A stretch of DNA of 64,000 nt from Micromonospora sp. MH99 (GCF_021442385.1 NZ_MUZA01000005.1:110700-174699); one strand, 5' to 3'; counted from the stretch's first letter, positions 52,753 through 62,707 are shown. The notes: generated from the sequence alone by a model not told the origin. Translations and numbers: made by a program.

Positions 52753-52916
52753 CGCACGGGCGCGCGCACCGGGGCCGGGAGCTGACCGGCGACGCCCGCG
52801 GACCGCGACGAAGACCACGCGCGGGCGCCCGGGGCGGCACGAACCACGCACGGCAGCGGCGTTGGTCACCCCGGAGGGGGTGGCGGACGGCCGCTGGGCT
52901 GGGCAGCATGGACGGC

Positions 52917-53108
52917 ATGGACTACGAGTACGCGCCGCTGCGGCTGCCGCCGAACGTCGACCGGTTGACCGCCGCGGCGCAGTTGGCGATCCAGGCCGAG
53001 TTCTCCGGATGGGAGTTGGCTCGGGTGCGGCTGTTCCGTGACGGCACGCGGCAGGTCATGCTGCGCCGTCGGCGGGTCAACCAACCGCAGCCGGGCCTGT
53101 CGTACTGA
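52917..53108 (+). CDS. DUF5703 family protein
   Basis: A 63-residue protein (MDYEYAPLRLPPNVDRLTAA; EFSGWELARVRLFRDGTRQV) matching the short actinobacterial DUF5703 family. ATG 52908 (MDG) is an alternative start. It is followed by a 16-bp terminator. Function unknown. Confidence 0.8.
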   Translation: MDYEYAPLRLPPNVDRLTAAAQLAIQAEFSGWELARVRLFRDGTRQVMLRRRRVNQPQPGLSY

Positions 53109-53135
53109 CGCCGGGCCGGGACGGGCGGCGACACG

Positions 53136-53173
53136 CCCGGGGCCCGAACCGCGAACGGTTCGGGCCCCGGGCC
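53136..53173. terminator. 16-bp hairpin between convergent genes
   Basis: GCCCGGGGCCCGAACC (53136-53151) and its perfect complement (53158-53173) enclose loop GCGAAC. It serves DUF5703 and the convergent gene at 53233. Confidence 0.75.
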
Positions 53174-53232
53174 TCACCTGGCCTCGTGCCTGGTCCCCGT
53201 TCGCGCGAGGCGCAGGCGCACCGGCGACGGGC

Positions 53233-53892
53233 CTAGTGCTGGTGCCCGGCGTGGTCGTGGTCGTCGTCGAGCTCCAGGAACGGGTGCTCGTCGAGTCGGC
53301 CGACGAGCCGGTCGTCACTCGCCGGCTGGAACGGGCCGACGGCGTCGTCATCGTCGAACGACTCCAGGTCCACGGGTGTGCCCACCTCGCTGACCATGAC
53401 CACCCCGTCCAGGGGTTCCAACTCGGGGACGTCCAGCGCGCCGAGCGAGCCGTCGCCGCTCTGCAGCAGCTCCAGCACCGCCTCGCCGACGCCCTCCACC
53501 GGCGCCGGCTCGTCGTCCTCCGGGGTGCCCTCGCGTCGGGCCGCCTCGGCCGCCCGCAGCAGCGCGGCGATGCTCGGCACCCGGTAGTCGCGACGTTGAC
53601 GAACCGAGATCACCCGCGGATGGGGGTCGCTGGCCTCGGCGCCCTCACCGCCGAAGCGCTCGTCGGCCTCGTCCGGGTCGATCGAGTCGACGTCCCACGG
53701 GGTCACCTCGCCGAAGGCGTCGAGGAGTTGCTCGTCGTAGGCGAAGGACGCGTTGTTCAACGCCACGTACGCCTGCCAGACGTCGTCGTCGTCGACGCGG
53801 CCCTGCGCGGCGCGTACGGCGGCCAGGTGGTGGCGGGCCGCTTCGATCACCCGCTCGAGAGCGGCGTCCAGCTCACCGTGCTGGTCGGTCAT
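53233..53892 (-). CDS. Conserved hypothetical acidic protein
   Basis: The 219-residue protein begins MTDQHGELDAALERVIEAAR and contains DDDVWQAYVALNNASFAYDE and RQRRDYRVPSIAALLRAAEA. It ends in an Asp/His-rich tail (LDDDHDHAGHQH) that could bind metal. It is strongly acidic, with no membrane segment. It lies 58 bp downstream of the M20 peptidase gene. I do not name a family. Confidence 0.65.
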   Translation of the reverse strand: MTDQHGELDAALERVIEAARHHLAAVRAAQGRVDDDDVWQAYVALNNASFAYDEQLLDAFGEVTPWDVDSIDPDEADERFGGEGAEASDPHPRVISVRQRRDYRVPSIAALLRAAEAARREGTPEDDEPAPVEGVGEAVLELLQSGDGSLGALDVPELEPLDGVVMVSEVGTPVDLESFDDDDAVGPFQPASDDRLVGRLDEHPFLELDDDHDHAGHQH

Positions 53893-53950
53893 GTGGGGCA
53901 GTCCCTTCACGATGGGGAGATAACGCGCCGGGTGCAGCTACCGGACACGG

Positions 53951-55279
53951 TTAGCAGGAGCGGAGGAACCGGTCGAGAACCCGCACGCCGAACTGTAGTC
54001 CGTCGACCGGAACGCGCTCGTCGATGCCGTGGAACAGCGCCGAGAAGTTCAGGTCGGCGGGCAGGCGCAGCGGCGCGAACCCGAAGCAGCGGATGCCGAG
54101 CTGGGAGAACGCCTTCGCGTCGGTGCCGCCGGAGAGCATGTACGGAACCGGCCGCGCGCCCGGGTCCTCGGCGCGCAGGGCCGCCGACATGGCCTCGACC
54201 AGGTCGCCGTCGAAGGTGGTCTCCAGCGCCGGCTGCCGCTGGACGTACTCGATGGCGATGTCCGGGCCGACCAGCTCGCGCAGCTGCCGCTCCAGCAGCT
54301 CGGACTGGCCGGGCAGGCTGCGGCAGTCGATGGTGGCGGTGGCGCGGCCGGGGATGACGTTGTCCTTGTAACCGGCGCTGAGGCGGGTGGGGTTGGCGGT
54401 GTTGCGGATGGTCGCCCCGATGATGTTGGCGATCGGGCCGAGCTTGGCGATCGCCGTCTCCGGGTCGTTCGGGTCCAGCTCGATGCCGAGCAGATCCGAG
54501 ACCTCCTCCAGGAACGCCCGTACGGTGTCGGTGACCACCACCGGGAAGCGGTGCCGGCCGATGCGGGCCACGGCCTCGGCGAGAGCGGTGACCGCGTTGT
54601 CGTCGTGCACCATCGACCCGTGCCCGGGGCGGCCCTTGGCGTGCAGCCGCAGCCAGTCGATGCCCTTCTCGGCGGTCTCGATGAGATACAGCCGCTGGCT
54701 GTCGTTGACCGAGTAGGAGAAGCCGCCGACCTCGCCGATCGCCTCGGTGCAGCCGTCGAAGAGGCCGCGGTGGTTCTCCACCAGGAAGCGCGCGCCGTAG
54801 TCGCTGCCCGCCTCCTCGTCGGCGGTGTACGCGAGAACGATGTCGCGCGGGGGCCGTACGCCGGTGCGCTGCCAGTGCCGCACCACGGCGAGCACCATCG
54901 CGTCGAAGTCCTTCATGTCGATGGCGCCGCGGCCCCACAGGTAGCCGTCGCGCTCCTCGCCGGAGAACGGGTGCACGGACCACTCGTCGGCGTCGGCGGG
55001 CACCACGTCCAGATGGCCGTGCACCAGCAGCGCGCCCCGACTCGGGTCGGCGCCGGGGATGCGGGCCACCACGTTGGCCCGGCCGGGCGCGGACTCGTGC
55101 AGGACCGATTCGACGCCCACCTCGGCGAGTTTCTCCGCCACGTACTCGGCGGCGCGGCGCTCGCCGACGCTCGTGGCGTTGTCACCCGTGTTGGTGGTGT
55201 CGATGCGCAGCAGGTCGCGGCAGAGGTCCACGACCTCCGCGCTGGGGTCCGGTCGGGCGGAGGCGGCGTCGCTCGTCAT
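53951..55279 (-). CDS. M20 family metallopeptidase (dipeptidase/deacylase-like)
   Basis: The 442-residue protein has the M20 metal site in LVHGHLDVVPADADEW (His, Asp), GRGAIDMKDFDAM (Asp) and YTADEEAGSDYG (Glu pair), with a dimerisation domain and the C-terminal His in SALFHGIDERVP. It probably cleaves small peptides or N-acyl amino acids. ATG 55279 (MTSDAASARPDP) sits behind GGGGC; upstream in-frame sequence is not family-like. Confidence 0.92.
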   Translation of the reverse strand: MTSDAASARPDPSAEVVDLCRDLLRIDTTNTGDNATSVGERRAAEYVAEKLAEVGVESVLHESAPGRANVVARIPGADPSRGALLVHGHLDVVPADADEWSVHPFSGEERDGYLWGRGAIDMKDFDAMVLAVVRHWQRTGVRPPRDIVLAYTADEEAGSDYGARFLVENHRGLFDGCTEAIGEVGGFSYSVNDSQRLYLIETAEKGIDWLRLHAKGRPGHGSMVHDDNAVTALAEAVARIGRHRFPVVVTDTVRAFLEEVSDLLGIELDPNDPETAIAKLGPIANIIGATIRNTANPTRLSAGYKDNVIPGRATATIDCRSLPGQSELLERQLRELVGPDIAIEYVQRQPALETTFDGDLVEAMSAALRAEDPGARPVPYMLSGGTDAKAFSQLGIRCFGFAPLRLPADLNFSALFHGIDERVPVDGLQFGVRVLDRFLRSC

Positions 55280-55453
55280 CGCCCCTTCATACCAGTCCGC
55301 GGTGACCGGCGGGCCGGCGCACCGGCGTGCCGGGGCCGGGCATTCACCTCGGCGGATCCGCGTCCCGGTTTCGCGGCGTCCGCGTTCGGGTACCGCCGCC
55401 CACGACCGCACATCCCCTGCCGGAGCTTCCGCCCGCCAGTCGAGGAGGGCACC

Positions 55454-56068
55454 ATGTCCGCCGTCCCCCTGCCCCCGTTGCCGCCCGCGCCCGTGTCCGT
55501 GTCCGAGGAGGGTTACCGGCCCGGTGGCCGCAGCATCGCCGACATCGTGGACCGCGAACACCGGCAGCTGCTGGCTCTCGTGGACCAGTTGACCGGCCCG
55601 GACGCCACGCCGCAGGAGGGGCTGGCGGTGCTCACCGCCGCGCTGTCACGACACGTCTCCGCCGAGGAGCAGTACCTACTGCCGGCGGTACGGGCGGCGC
55701 TGCCGGCCCGCGCCGACCGGGTGGACGCGGAGATCGACGCCGACGCCGCGCTGCTGGCGGCCCTGAAGGGGCTGTCCGACGAGACCCTGACCGAGGTCGC
55801 CGAGCGGGTCCGCCGCCACGTCGACGGGGTGGGCGCGCTCGTGGTCGAGTTGCGCGCGGTGGCCACCTCCGAGGAGCTGATCCGCCTGGGCAACCGGTTG
55901 GAGATCGCCGAGGAGGCCGCGCCGACCCGGCCGCACCCGGGCACGCCGGCCACGCCGCCCTGGAACCGGATCGTCGAGCCGGCGGTGGGCGTGGTGGACA
56001 AGGTCCGCGACGCGGTCACGCGGCGGCCGACGTACCTGGCGGACCTGCCGGAGCCGCCGCGCGACTGA
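55454..56068 (+). CDS. Hemerythrin HHE domain protein
   Basis: The 204-residue protein has His/Glu positions of an HHE four-helix bundle (SIADIVDREHRQLLALVDQL; LSRHVSAEEQYLLPAVRAAL; VAERVRRHVDGVGALVVEL). A Pro-rich C-terminal part follows (NRIVEPAVGVVDKVRDAVTR). It may bind a di-iron centre or oxygen/NO. GAGGAGGG precedes ATG 55454. Confidence 0.85.
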   Translation: MSAVPLPPLPPAPVSVSEEGYRPGGRSIADIVDREHRQLLALVDQLTGPDATPQEGLAVLTAALSRHVSAEEQYLLPAVRAALPARADRVDAEIDADAALLAALKGLSDETLTEVAERVRRHVDGVGALVVELRAVATSEELIRLGNRLEIAEEAAPTRPHPGTPATPPWNRIVEPAVGVVDKVRDAVTRRPTYLADLPEPPRD

Positions 56069-56156
56069 CAGCGCGGGCCGCGCCACTAAATGCATTCAAC
56101 GTCACCGATCCGCTTGGCCTCTTCCGCAGGCTGCGGCGTGGTCCTACCGTCACCGT

Positions 56157-57128
56157 ATGAACCTGGAGCTGCGACACCTGCGGGTGGTCTGCGCGATCGC
56201 GGAGACAGGGAGTGTGACCAAGGCGGCGTCGGCGCTCGGGCTCGCCCAGCCGGCGCTGACCGCCCAGCTTCAGCGGATCGAGCGGACGCTGGGGGGGCCG
56301 CTGTTCGACAGGGATCGGCGCGGCGCCCGGCCCACCGCGCTCGGTGAGCTGGTGCTCGCCCGCGCCCGGGTGCTGCTGCCGGCGATGAAGGGCCTGCAGG
56401 ACGAGGCGGCACGGCTCGCCGGCGCGGGCGCGGCGCCCCGCTGCTACCGCCTCGGCGGGGTGAACAGCCCGATCCTGGGCCGGTTGGTGCACCGGCTGGC
56501 CGCCGAGCAGCCACCGGCCCAGATCACCACGTACGCCTCCTGGTCGGTGGACGAGCTGGCGCAGTTGGTGGCCGGTGGGCGGTTGGACTTCGCCCTCACC
56601 GGTGTGTGCGGCGACGCCACCCCGTCGGCCGCGTTCGGACTGAGCTGGCGGGAGGTGGCCATCGACCCGGTGCTGGTGCTGCTGCCGGAGACCCACCCGC
56701 TCGCGGCGCGGGCCGAGGTGCGCCTGGCGGACCTGGGCCACGAGCAGTGGGTGGCCGCGCCGGGCGACGGTTGCTTCGGCGACTGCTTCGCCGCCGCGTG
56801 CGCCCGCGCCGGCTTCACCCCGCGCAAGGTGTACGAGACCGACATCCGTGGCTGCGTCGATCTGGTGGAGGCGGGCGTGGCGGTGGCCCTCTGCCAGGCG
56901 ACGTTCCGCCCCGTCGGCGGCCTGGTCACCCGCCGGCTGGCCGGTGTTCCGCTGCGCTGGCGGCTGCTGCTGGGGTGGCATCCGGACTCGCCGGCCGCCG
57001 GGGACGCGGAGCTGCTGCTGGCCACGGCCAAGGCGGCGTACACCGACTCGCTGGCGCCGCACCCCACCTACCTGGACTGGCTGGTGCGCAATCCGGCTTT
57101 CGGCGTCCGGCAGCCCAGCGAGGTGTGA
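56157..57128 (+). CDS. LysR family transcriptional regulator
   Basis: The 323-residue protein has the LysR HTH (LELRHLRVVCAIAETGSVTK; LGLAQPALTAQLQRIERTLG) and an effector domain (WSVDELAQLVAGGRLDFALT). Cys residues in DGCFGDCFAAACARAGF are unusual and might sense redox. Neighbours do not reveal the target. It is convergent with the flavoprotein gene. Confidence 0.9.
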   Translation: MNLELRHLRVVCAIAETGSVTKAASALGLAQPALTAQLQRIERTLGGPLFDRDRRGARPTALGELVLARARVLLPAMKGLQDEAARLAGAGAAPRCYRLGGVNSPILGRLVHRLAAEQPPAQITTYASWSVDELAQLVAGGRLDFALTGVCGDATPSAAFGLSWREVAIDPVLVLLPETHPLAARAEVRLADLGHEQWVAAPGDGCFGDCFAAACARAGFTPRKVYETDIRGCVDLVEAGVAVALCQATFRPVGGLVTRRLAGVPLRWRLLLGWHPDSPAAGDAELLLATAKAAYTDSLAPHPTYLDWLVRNPAFGVRQPSEV

Positions 57129-57143
57129 GGGCGCACGAGCGTT

Positions 57144-58298
57144 CTACCGGTGCGCGGCGACCGGTTCCTCGTCCCCACCCGAGGGCGTGGCGGACCGGGG
57201 CGTGAAGAAGCGGACGAGGTCGTCCGCCGCCGTCGGGGACAGCATCATCGCCTGCACTCGCGCGCACATCTCGGCGATCGGCTGGATCCTGGTGAACATC
57301 GCCTCCTCGTACACCCGGATCGCCGCGTCCGGGTCGGCGGGGTTGGCGGCGAGTTCGCGCGCGAGTTCGGTGGCGTCCAGCATGGCCTGGTTGGCGCCCT
57401 CGCCGACGGGCGGCATGAGGTGCGCGGCGTCGCCGAGAAGGGTGACTCCCGGTTGGTGTGCCCAGCGCGCGCCGACCGGCATCGCCGTGACCCGGCGCGG
57501 CGTCGGCGCGCTGTCGGCGGCGTCGATCAGGGCGGTGAGACGGGTGTCCCAGCCGTCGAACAGGCCCAGCAGGGCACGCTTGTCCCGGTAGGCGTCGAGG
57601 TCCCGGTCGTCGGCGGGCAGGGAGATCCCGACGCGGATGCTGCCGTCGCCGAGGCGTTGCGCCGCGAGGATCTGGCGCACGCCGACGCACCAGAGGTTTC
57701 CCGGGCCGACCAGCTCGGCGAGATCGGGGTGGCGTCGGTCGGCGTCGTCGATGGTCAGCTCCACGTGGCTGGACACGTGGGACAGGCCCGCGTCGGTCAG
57801 CAGCGCCCGGACGACGGAGCGTGCGCCGTCCGCGCCGACGAGGATGTCGCAATCGGCCCGGTGGCCGCCGTCGAAGGTCAACCCGAAGCCCCCGCCCGGT
57901 CGGGCCGTGGCCGCGACGAGGCGGCGCCGCCACACCACCGCGTCGGGCGGCAGCGAGTCGAGCAGAAGATCACGCAGGACGGTGCGGTCGATCTCGGGGC
58001 GGCCGGCGAACGAGCCGGGTCGGGGCGTGTGGTGCACGAGGGTGCGCCCGGCCGGGTCGAGGATGCGGTGCTCCTCGCCCTCGGGCCGGGCCTCGGACCG
58101 GAACCGGTCGTCGAGACCCGCCTCGGCGAGGGCCAGTTGCCCGGACTCCGGGTGCAGGTCGAGCATTCCGCCCTGGGAGCGCGCGGTGCGACCGGCCTCG
58201 CGTTCGTAGACCACCGCGTCGATGCCGTGCCGGTGCAGGATCCGTGCCAGCGTCAGGCCACCCAGGCCACCACCGGCGATCGCCAGTCGCTTCGTCAT
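57144..58298 (-). CDS. FAD-dependent monooxygenase, TetX-like
   Basis: The 384-residue flavoprotein has the FAD motif IAGGGLGGLTLARILHRHG, the DG motif DILVGADGARSVVRAL and the GD motif VTLLGDAAHLMPPVGEGANQA. These belong to the PHBH/TetX class. The opening RSQGGMLDLHPESGQLALAE recalls tetracycline destructases, but drug activity cannot be claimed from this. ATG 58298 is chosen. It is divergent from a TetR regulator with a shared operator. Confidence 0.88.
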   Translation of the reverse strand: MTKRLAIAGGGLGGLTLARILHRHGIDAVVYEREAGRTARSQGGMLDLHPESGQLALAEAGLDDRFRSEARPEGEEHRILDPAGRTLVHHTPRPGSFAGRPEIDRTVLRDLLLDSLPPDAVVWRRRLVAATARPGGGFGLTFDGGHRADCDILVGADGARSVVRALLTDAGLSHVSSHVELTIDDADRRHPDLAELVGPGNLWCVGVRQILAAQRLGDGSIRVGISLPADDRDLDAYRDKRALLGLFDGWDTRLTALIDAADSAPTPRRVTAMPVGARWAHQPGVTLLGDAAHLMPPVGEGANQAMLDATELARELAANPADPDAAIRVYEEAMFTRIQPIAEMCARVQAMMLSPTAADDLVRFFTPRSATPSGGDEEPVAAHR

Positions 58299-58303
58299 GC
58301 CTT

Positions 58304-58340
58304 TACCGTACACTGTATTGCGTGGATACATCGTACGGTA
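58304..58340. promoter_or_regulatory. Large composite palindrome between the TetR and monooxygenase genes
   Basis: Outer arms TACCGTAC (58304-58311) and GTACGGTA (58333-58340) and inner arms TGTAT (58314-58318) and ATACA (58326-58330) share one exact centre. The 37-bp operator covers the TetR GTG start (58322) and begins 5 bp before the monooxygenase ATG. A -10-like TACACT (58309-58314) would give a leaderless tetR message. Confidence 0.75.
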
Positions 58341-59065
58341 GTGAGGTCGTGCCCGTCTGGGAACGTCCCGAGCCCCAACCCCGGGCGACGCCGGTGCCGT
58401 TGAGCCGCGCGAAGATCGCCGCCACGGCGATCCGTCTCGCCGACGCGCACGGCCTCGACGGACTGTCGGTGCGCAAGATCGCCAAAGAGCTCGGTGTCGG
58501 TCCGATGCGGCTCTACGACTACGTCGCCACCAAATCGGAGCTGCTCGACCTGATGGTCGACACGGTCTACGCCCGGATCGCCGAGACCGGCGAGCACTCC
58601 GGGTGGCGGGCCACCGTGCTTGCCGTCTTTCGGCGGACCCGCGCCGCCGCCCTCGACCACGAGTGGTTCGCCGACCTGCTCGGCGGACGGCCACACCTGG
58701 GCCCGCACGCGCTCGCCGTGGGCGAAACGACAGCCGCGGCCCTCAGCCAGGCCCCCGGCATACACGGCATCGACGACCTTCAGCGCGCCCTGGGCGCCCT
58801 CAACGCCTTCGTCGGCGGCGCCCTGCGCCGAGAGGTCACCGAGCGACGCACCGCCCGCTCCACCGGCACCGAGTTCAGCGCCTGGCAGACCAGCCTCGGC
58901 CCCTACCTGACCCGCATGCTCGACACCGGCCGCTACCCCACCGTCACCCGGCTCGTCATCGAGGGCGCCCACCTCAGCGCCGAGGAGACCTTCAACCACA
59001 ACCTGACCACCATCCTGGACGGCATCACCGGCCACCCCCACCCGACCGGCGGTACGGGCGGGTAG
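58322..59065 (+). CDS. TetR family regulator
   Basis: The 247-residue protein has HTH (LSRAKIAATAIRLADAHGLD; LSVRKIAKELGVGPMRLYDY) and a TetR_C-type ligand domain (HEWFADLLGGRPHLGPHALA). The start is probably the GTG inside the operator; GTG 58349 is the alternative. It likely represses itself and the monooxygenase until a small molecule binds. Confidence 0.88.
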   Translation: MDTSYGSEVVPVWERPEPQPRATPVPLSRAKIAATAIRLADAHGLDGLSVRKIAKELGVGPMRLYDYVATKSELLDLMVDTVYARIAETGEHSGWRATVLAVFRRTRAAALDHEWFADLLGGRPHLGPHALAVGETTAAALSQAPGIHGIDDLQRALGALNAFVGGALRREVTERRTARSTGTEFSAWQTSLGPYLTRMLDTGRYPTVTRLVIEGAHLSAEETFNHNLTTILDGITGHPHPTGGTGG

Positions 59066-59145
59066 TCCCGGCGACGCGACCCGGACGCCGCCTACTGGCA
59101 GGTCGGTGGCGGTGCGAACGGCCGCTGTCGGGGTATCTGGCGGAC

Positions 59146-59391
59146 ATGACCGATCTCTACCCGCCCGCCGACGACCGGGAACTGCTCCGCCAGGCCGCCG
59201 CCGCGCACACCGCCGCCACCCGCCAGGTGGAGGCGTTCCTGCGCCGGCTGCCGGAGGTGCCCGACCCGGCCGACGTCACCGAGTACGCCAACCTGCTCAC
59301 CCGGGAGGACCAGACCCGGGGCGAGCGCGACGCCGCCGCCGACGCGGCGGGACTGACCATCGGCAGCCTGGAGTCCGACCAGGGCCAGTAG
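59146..59391 (+). CDS. Hypothetical protein, 81 aa
   Basis: A short acidic helical protein (DDRELLRQAAAAHTAATRQV; TRGERDAAADAAGL). No family recognised, no strong ribosome site. Followed by a strong terminator. Confidence 0.55.
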   Translation: MTDLYPPADDRELLRQAAAAHTAATRQVEAFLRRLPEVPDPADVTEYANLLTREDQTRGERDAAADAAGLTIGSLESDQGQ

Positions 59392-59401
59392 TGGCACAAA
59401 A

Positions 59402-59430
59402 CGGTGCCGCCCCGAGCCGGGGCGGCACCG
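59402..59430. terminator. 12-bp hairpin between convergent genes
   Basis: CGGTGCCGCCCC (59402-59413) and GGGGCGGCACCG (59419-59430) pair perfectly around GAGCC. It can serve the 81-aa gene and the DUF3140 gene. Confidence 0.75.
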
Positions 59431-59446
59431 TCGCGTGGGACGTCGC

Positions 59447-59797
59447 TCAGCGTTCGACGAGCGGATCGTGACCGAGGTCGAGCAGCGAGTGCCGCCACTC
59501 GTCGTCGGCGTTGCCCCGTCGGGGCTTGGCGTCCATCAGCTCGCGGATCCGCTCGACCGCCTCCCGCATCACCTCGATGTCCTCCGGGGTCAGATCGACC
59601 TTGCGCTTGTTGAGCACCTTGAGGATCTCCCGTCCCGGCTGGGGCAGGTCGAGGTCCGGGTTCGGGCTGAACGACTCCTCGCCGGAGCCCCGGGTCAGCA
59701 GCCAGGTGCGCAGCTGCTCCGACGGGACGTTCACCTCGGCGTGGAAGTCCTCCCAGAGCACTTCCACCTCGGGGTCGAGCCGCGTGTCGCGTACCAT
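59447..59797 (-). CDS. DUF3140 family protein
   Basis: The 116-residue protein (EVEVLWEDFHAEVNVPSEQL; LKVLNKRKVDLTPEDIEVMR; RHSLLDLGHDPL) is a standard DUF3140 member, a family often beside stress genes. GGAG precedes ATG 59797, which overlaps the stop of the upstream small gene (ATGA). Third gene of the clpC-type operon. Confidence 0.88.
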   Translation of the reverse strand: MVRDTRLDPEVEVLWEDFHAEVNVPSEQLRTWLLTRGSGEESFSPNPDLDLPQPGREILKVLNKRKVDLTPEDIEVMREAVERIRELMDAKPRRGNADDEWRHSLLDLGHDPLVER

Positions 59798-60015
59798 CAG
59801 GTCTCCTCTCGACGATGGTGACCCGACGTCTCCGGGTCGTCCTGGTCGGTCTTCGGATGCAGGCCCTCGGCGGGCACCCGCGTGCGGCGCGGGTTCGCGG
59901 TCGGGGGCGCCAGGATCGGGTCGGGATGCTCGTCGTCGTCCTCGTCCCGGTGCTTCGCGGACCCGGCTTGCTCGTGCGGGTCCTCGTGGTCGTCCCGTCG
60001 CGCCGGCCCGGTCAT
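59797..60015 (-). CDS. Small hydrophilic protein between clpC and DUF3140 genes
   Basis: A 72-residue, Asp/Glu/Pro/His-rich, probably disordered protein. Its ATG overlaps the clpC stop and its stop overlaps the DUF3140 ATG, both as ATGA. This chained coupling argues that it is real despite its odd composition. Function unknown. Confidence 0.6.
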   Translation of the reverse strand: MTGPARRDDHEDPHEQAGSAKHRDEDDDEHPDPILAPPTANPRRTRVPAEGLHPKTDQDDPETSGHHRREET

Positions 60016-62567
60016 CGGGGGTGCGTTGTCGTGGCGGCGGTGTACCCCCGCTCACCTGCGGTCACGTCAAAGGTAAGCTGCCCGTCGCGGGCGTCCACGG
60101 TGACCTTCTGCCCGGGCGAGATCGCCGACTCCAGCAGCATCCGCGACAGGTGGTTGTCCACCTCCCGCTGGATGACCCGGCGCAGCGGGCGGGCCCCGAA
60201 CTCCGGCTGGTAGCCGTGCTCGGCCAGCCAGTCGATGCCGGCGTTGGTGAACTCCACCTGGATGTCCTGGGCGTGCATCCGGCGGCGGGTCTCCTCCAGC
60301 AGCAGCGCGGTGATGTCGCGCAACTGCTCGGCCTCCAGCCGGCGGAAGATGATGACCTCGTCGATACGGTTGAGGAACTCCGGCCGGAAGTTCTCCTGGA
60401 GGCGGCGCATCAGGCGTTCGCGCAGCTCGTCGTTCTCCTGCTCGCTGCCGGGTGCGCCGGTGCCGAACCCGACGGCCCGCTGCGCCCCGGTGATCAGCTC
60501 GGAGCCGAGGTTGCTCGTCATGATCAGGACGGTGTTCTTGAAGTTCACCGTGCGGCCCTGACTGTCGGTGAGCCGCCCGTCGTCGAGCACCTGGAGCAGG
60601 ATGTTGAACACGTCCGGGTGGGCCTTCTCGATCTCGTCGAGCAGCACCACCGCGTACGGGCGGCGGCGCACCGCCTCGGTGAGCTGACCGGCCTCCTCGT
60701 AACCGACGTACCCGGGCGGGGCGCCGACCAGCCGGCTGACCGTGTGCCGTTCCTGGAACTCGCTCATGTCCACCCGGACCATCCGGTCCGCCTCGCCGAA
60801 CAACGCCTCGGCCAGCGCACGGGCCAGCTCGGTCTTGCCGACGCCGGTGGGGCCGAGGAACAGGAAGCTGCCCATCGGGCGCTCCGGGTCGGCCAGCCCG
60901 GCCCGAGATCGGCGCACCGCCTCGGCCACCGCGGTGACCGCGTCGTCCTGGCCGACCACCTTCTCGTGCAGATGGCCCTCCAGGCGCAGCAGCCGGTCGC
61001 GTTCCTCCTCGGTGAGCTGGCTGACCGGGATGCCGGTGGCCCGCGAGACCACCTCGGCGATCTCCTGCGGGCCCACCTCGGGCACCTGCGAGGACGAGCC
61101 CTCGGCGCCGGTCGCGCGGCGCATCTCCTCCTCCAGCTCGGAGATCCGGTCCCGCAGCGCCGACGCCCGTTCGTACTGCTCGTCGGTGACTGCCTGCTCC
61201 TTGTCCCGGCGTACGTCGTCGAGCTCCTGCTCCAGCTCCCGCACGTCGGAGGCCGGGGTGCGGGTGCGCAGCCGGACCCGGGCGCCGGCCTGGTCGATCA
61301 GGTCGATGGCCTTGTCCGGCAGGAACCGGTCGGTGACGTACCGGTCGGACAGCTCGGCGGCGGCGACCAGCGCCTCGTCGGTGAAGCGCACCTGGTGGTG
61401 GGCCTCGTACCTGTCGCGCAGGCCGCGCAGGATGGCGATGGTGTCGTCGACGCTGGGCTCGGGCACCAGCACCGGCTGGAACCGCCGGGCCAGCGCGGCG
61501 TCCTTCTCGATGCTCTTGCGGTACTCGTCGAGCGTGGTCGCGCCGATCACCCGCAGTTCACCCCGCGCGAGGGCGGGCTTGAGCATGTTGGACGCGTCCA
61601 TTCCGCCCTCGCTGCCGGCCCCGCCGGCGCCGACCAGGGTGTGGATCTCGTCGAGGAAGATGATCAGCTCGTCCCGGTGCGCCCGGATCTCGTCGATCAC
61701 CTTCTTGAGGCGTTCCTCGAAGTCGCCCCGGTAGCGGGTGCCGGCGACCAGGCCGGCGAGGTCGAGTTGCACCACGCGCTTACCGAGCAGGGTCTGCGGC
61801 ACGTCGCCGTCGCAGATCCGCTCGGCCAGACCCTCGACGATCGCGGTCTTGCCGACACCGGCCTCGCCGATCAGCACCGGGTTGTTCTTGGTCCGCCGGG
61901 ACAGGATCTCCACCGCCTGCTCGATCTCGTCGGCCCGCCCGATCACCGGGTCGATCTGGTCGGCGCGGGCCAGGTCGGTGAGGTCCTGCCCGTACTGGTC
62001 CAGGGTGGGGGTGCCGCGGTCCGGCTTCGGCCCGGTCATCGGGCCGCGTTCGGCATTGGCGGCCTGCAACGACTCGGGCTGGATCCGGCCGGCCGCCAGC
62101 ATCCGTCCTGCCGGCGACTCGGGATTGAGCGGCAGGGCCATCAGGATGTGCTCGGGGCCGATGTAGTTGGCGCCCATCGCCCGGGACAGCTGGTGGGCGT
62201 CGAGCAGCGCCCGTTTGGCGGCCGGGGTCAGCGACAGGTTGGGCGGTACCTCCCCGCGCGGTGCGCCGTCGCCCTTGCCGCCCAACGCGTTGAGCAGGGT
62301 GTCCGGGTCGGCGCCGGCGCGGCGTACCAGGTCGCGCAGGGGTTCGCGTTGCAGGGCGGCCCAGAGCAGGTGGTCGGTGTCCAGGTCGTTGCTCTGCCGT
62401 TGCGCGGCGCGGCGGGCCGCGTCGGCCAGCATCTCCCGCGCGTCGGCCGTCATCAGTCGGGTGATGTCGACCCGGTGCGGCGGTCGGCGTCCTCCCTCAC
62501 CCCGGCCGAAGTACCGGGCCAGGAATTCGTCCCACGGGTCGGAGCCGAGGTCACCGGGTCCCATCAT
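60012..62567 (-). CDS. ATP-dependent Clp protease ATP-binding subunit, ClpC type
   Basis: The 851-residue AAA+ unfoldase has an N-terminal Clp_N repeat region, AAA1 with Walker A in [18 protein letters not shown], and a middle UVR-like coiled region ([20 protein letters not shown]). AAA2 follows with Walker A in [18 protein letters not shown] and Walker [19 protein letters not shown] tripeptide (RAVGFGTG) is the ClpP-docking type, so ClpC rather than ClpB. GGAGG supports ATG 62567. Actinomycetes often carry a second ClpC-like protein; which one this is cannot be decided. Confidence 0.9.
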   Translation of the reverse strand: MMGPGDLGSDPWDEFLARYFGRGEGGRRPPHRVDITRLMTADAREMLADAARRAAQRQSNDLDTDHLLWAALQREPLRDLVRRAGADPDTLLNALGGKGDGAPRGEVPPNLSLTPAAKRALLDAHQLSRAMGANYIGPEHILMALPLNPESPAGRMLAAGRIQPESLQAANAERGPMTGPKPDRGTPTLDQYGQDLTDLARADQIDPVIGRADEIEQAVEILSRRTKNNPVLIGEAGVGKTAIVEGLAERICDGDVPQTLLGKRVVQLDLAGLVAGTRYRGDFEERLKKVIDEIRAHRDELIIFLDEIHTLVGAGGAGSEGGMDASNMLKPALARGELRVIGATTLDEYRKSIEKDAALARRFQPVLVPEPSVDDTIAILRGLRDRYEAHHQVRFTDEALVAAAELSDRYVTDRFLPDKAIDLIDQAGARVRLRTRTPASDVRELEQELDDVRRDKEQAVTDEQYERASALRDRISELEEEMRRATGAEGSSSQVPEVGPQEIAEVVSRATGIPVSQLTEEERDRLLRLEGHLHEKVVGQDDAVTAVAEAVRRSRAGLADPERPMGSFLFLGPTGVGKTELARALAEALFGEADRMVRVDMSEFQERHTVSRLVGAPPGYVGYEEAGQLTEAVRRRPYAVVLLDEIEKAHPDVFNILLQVLDDGRLTDSQGRTVNFKNTVLIMTSNLGSELITGAQRAVGFGTGAPGSEQENDELRERLMRRLQENFRPEFLNRIDEVIIFRRLEAEQLRDITALLLEETRRRMHAQDIQVEFTNAGIDWLAEHGYQPEFGARPLRRVIQREVDNHLSRMLLESAISPGQKVTVDARDGQLTFDVTAGERGYTAATTTHPR

Positions 62568-62707
62568 GTCTGTCCTCCGCAGTCGGGCGCGGCACGGTCG
62601 CCAGGGGCTACCCGGCGCTCGGCCCGACAAACGCCGCACGTGGCGGCGCACACCGCGTTGTGGAGTGGCACCCGGCCGGCGCCGGCCACGGGTGGCAGGC
62701 TGACGCC

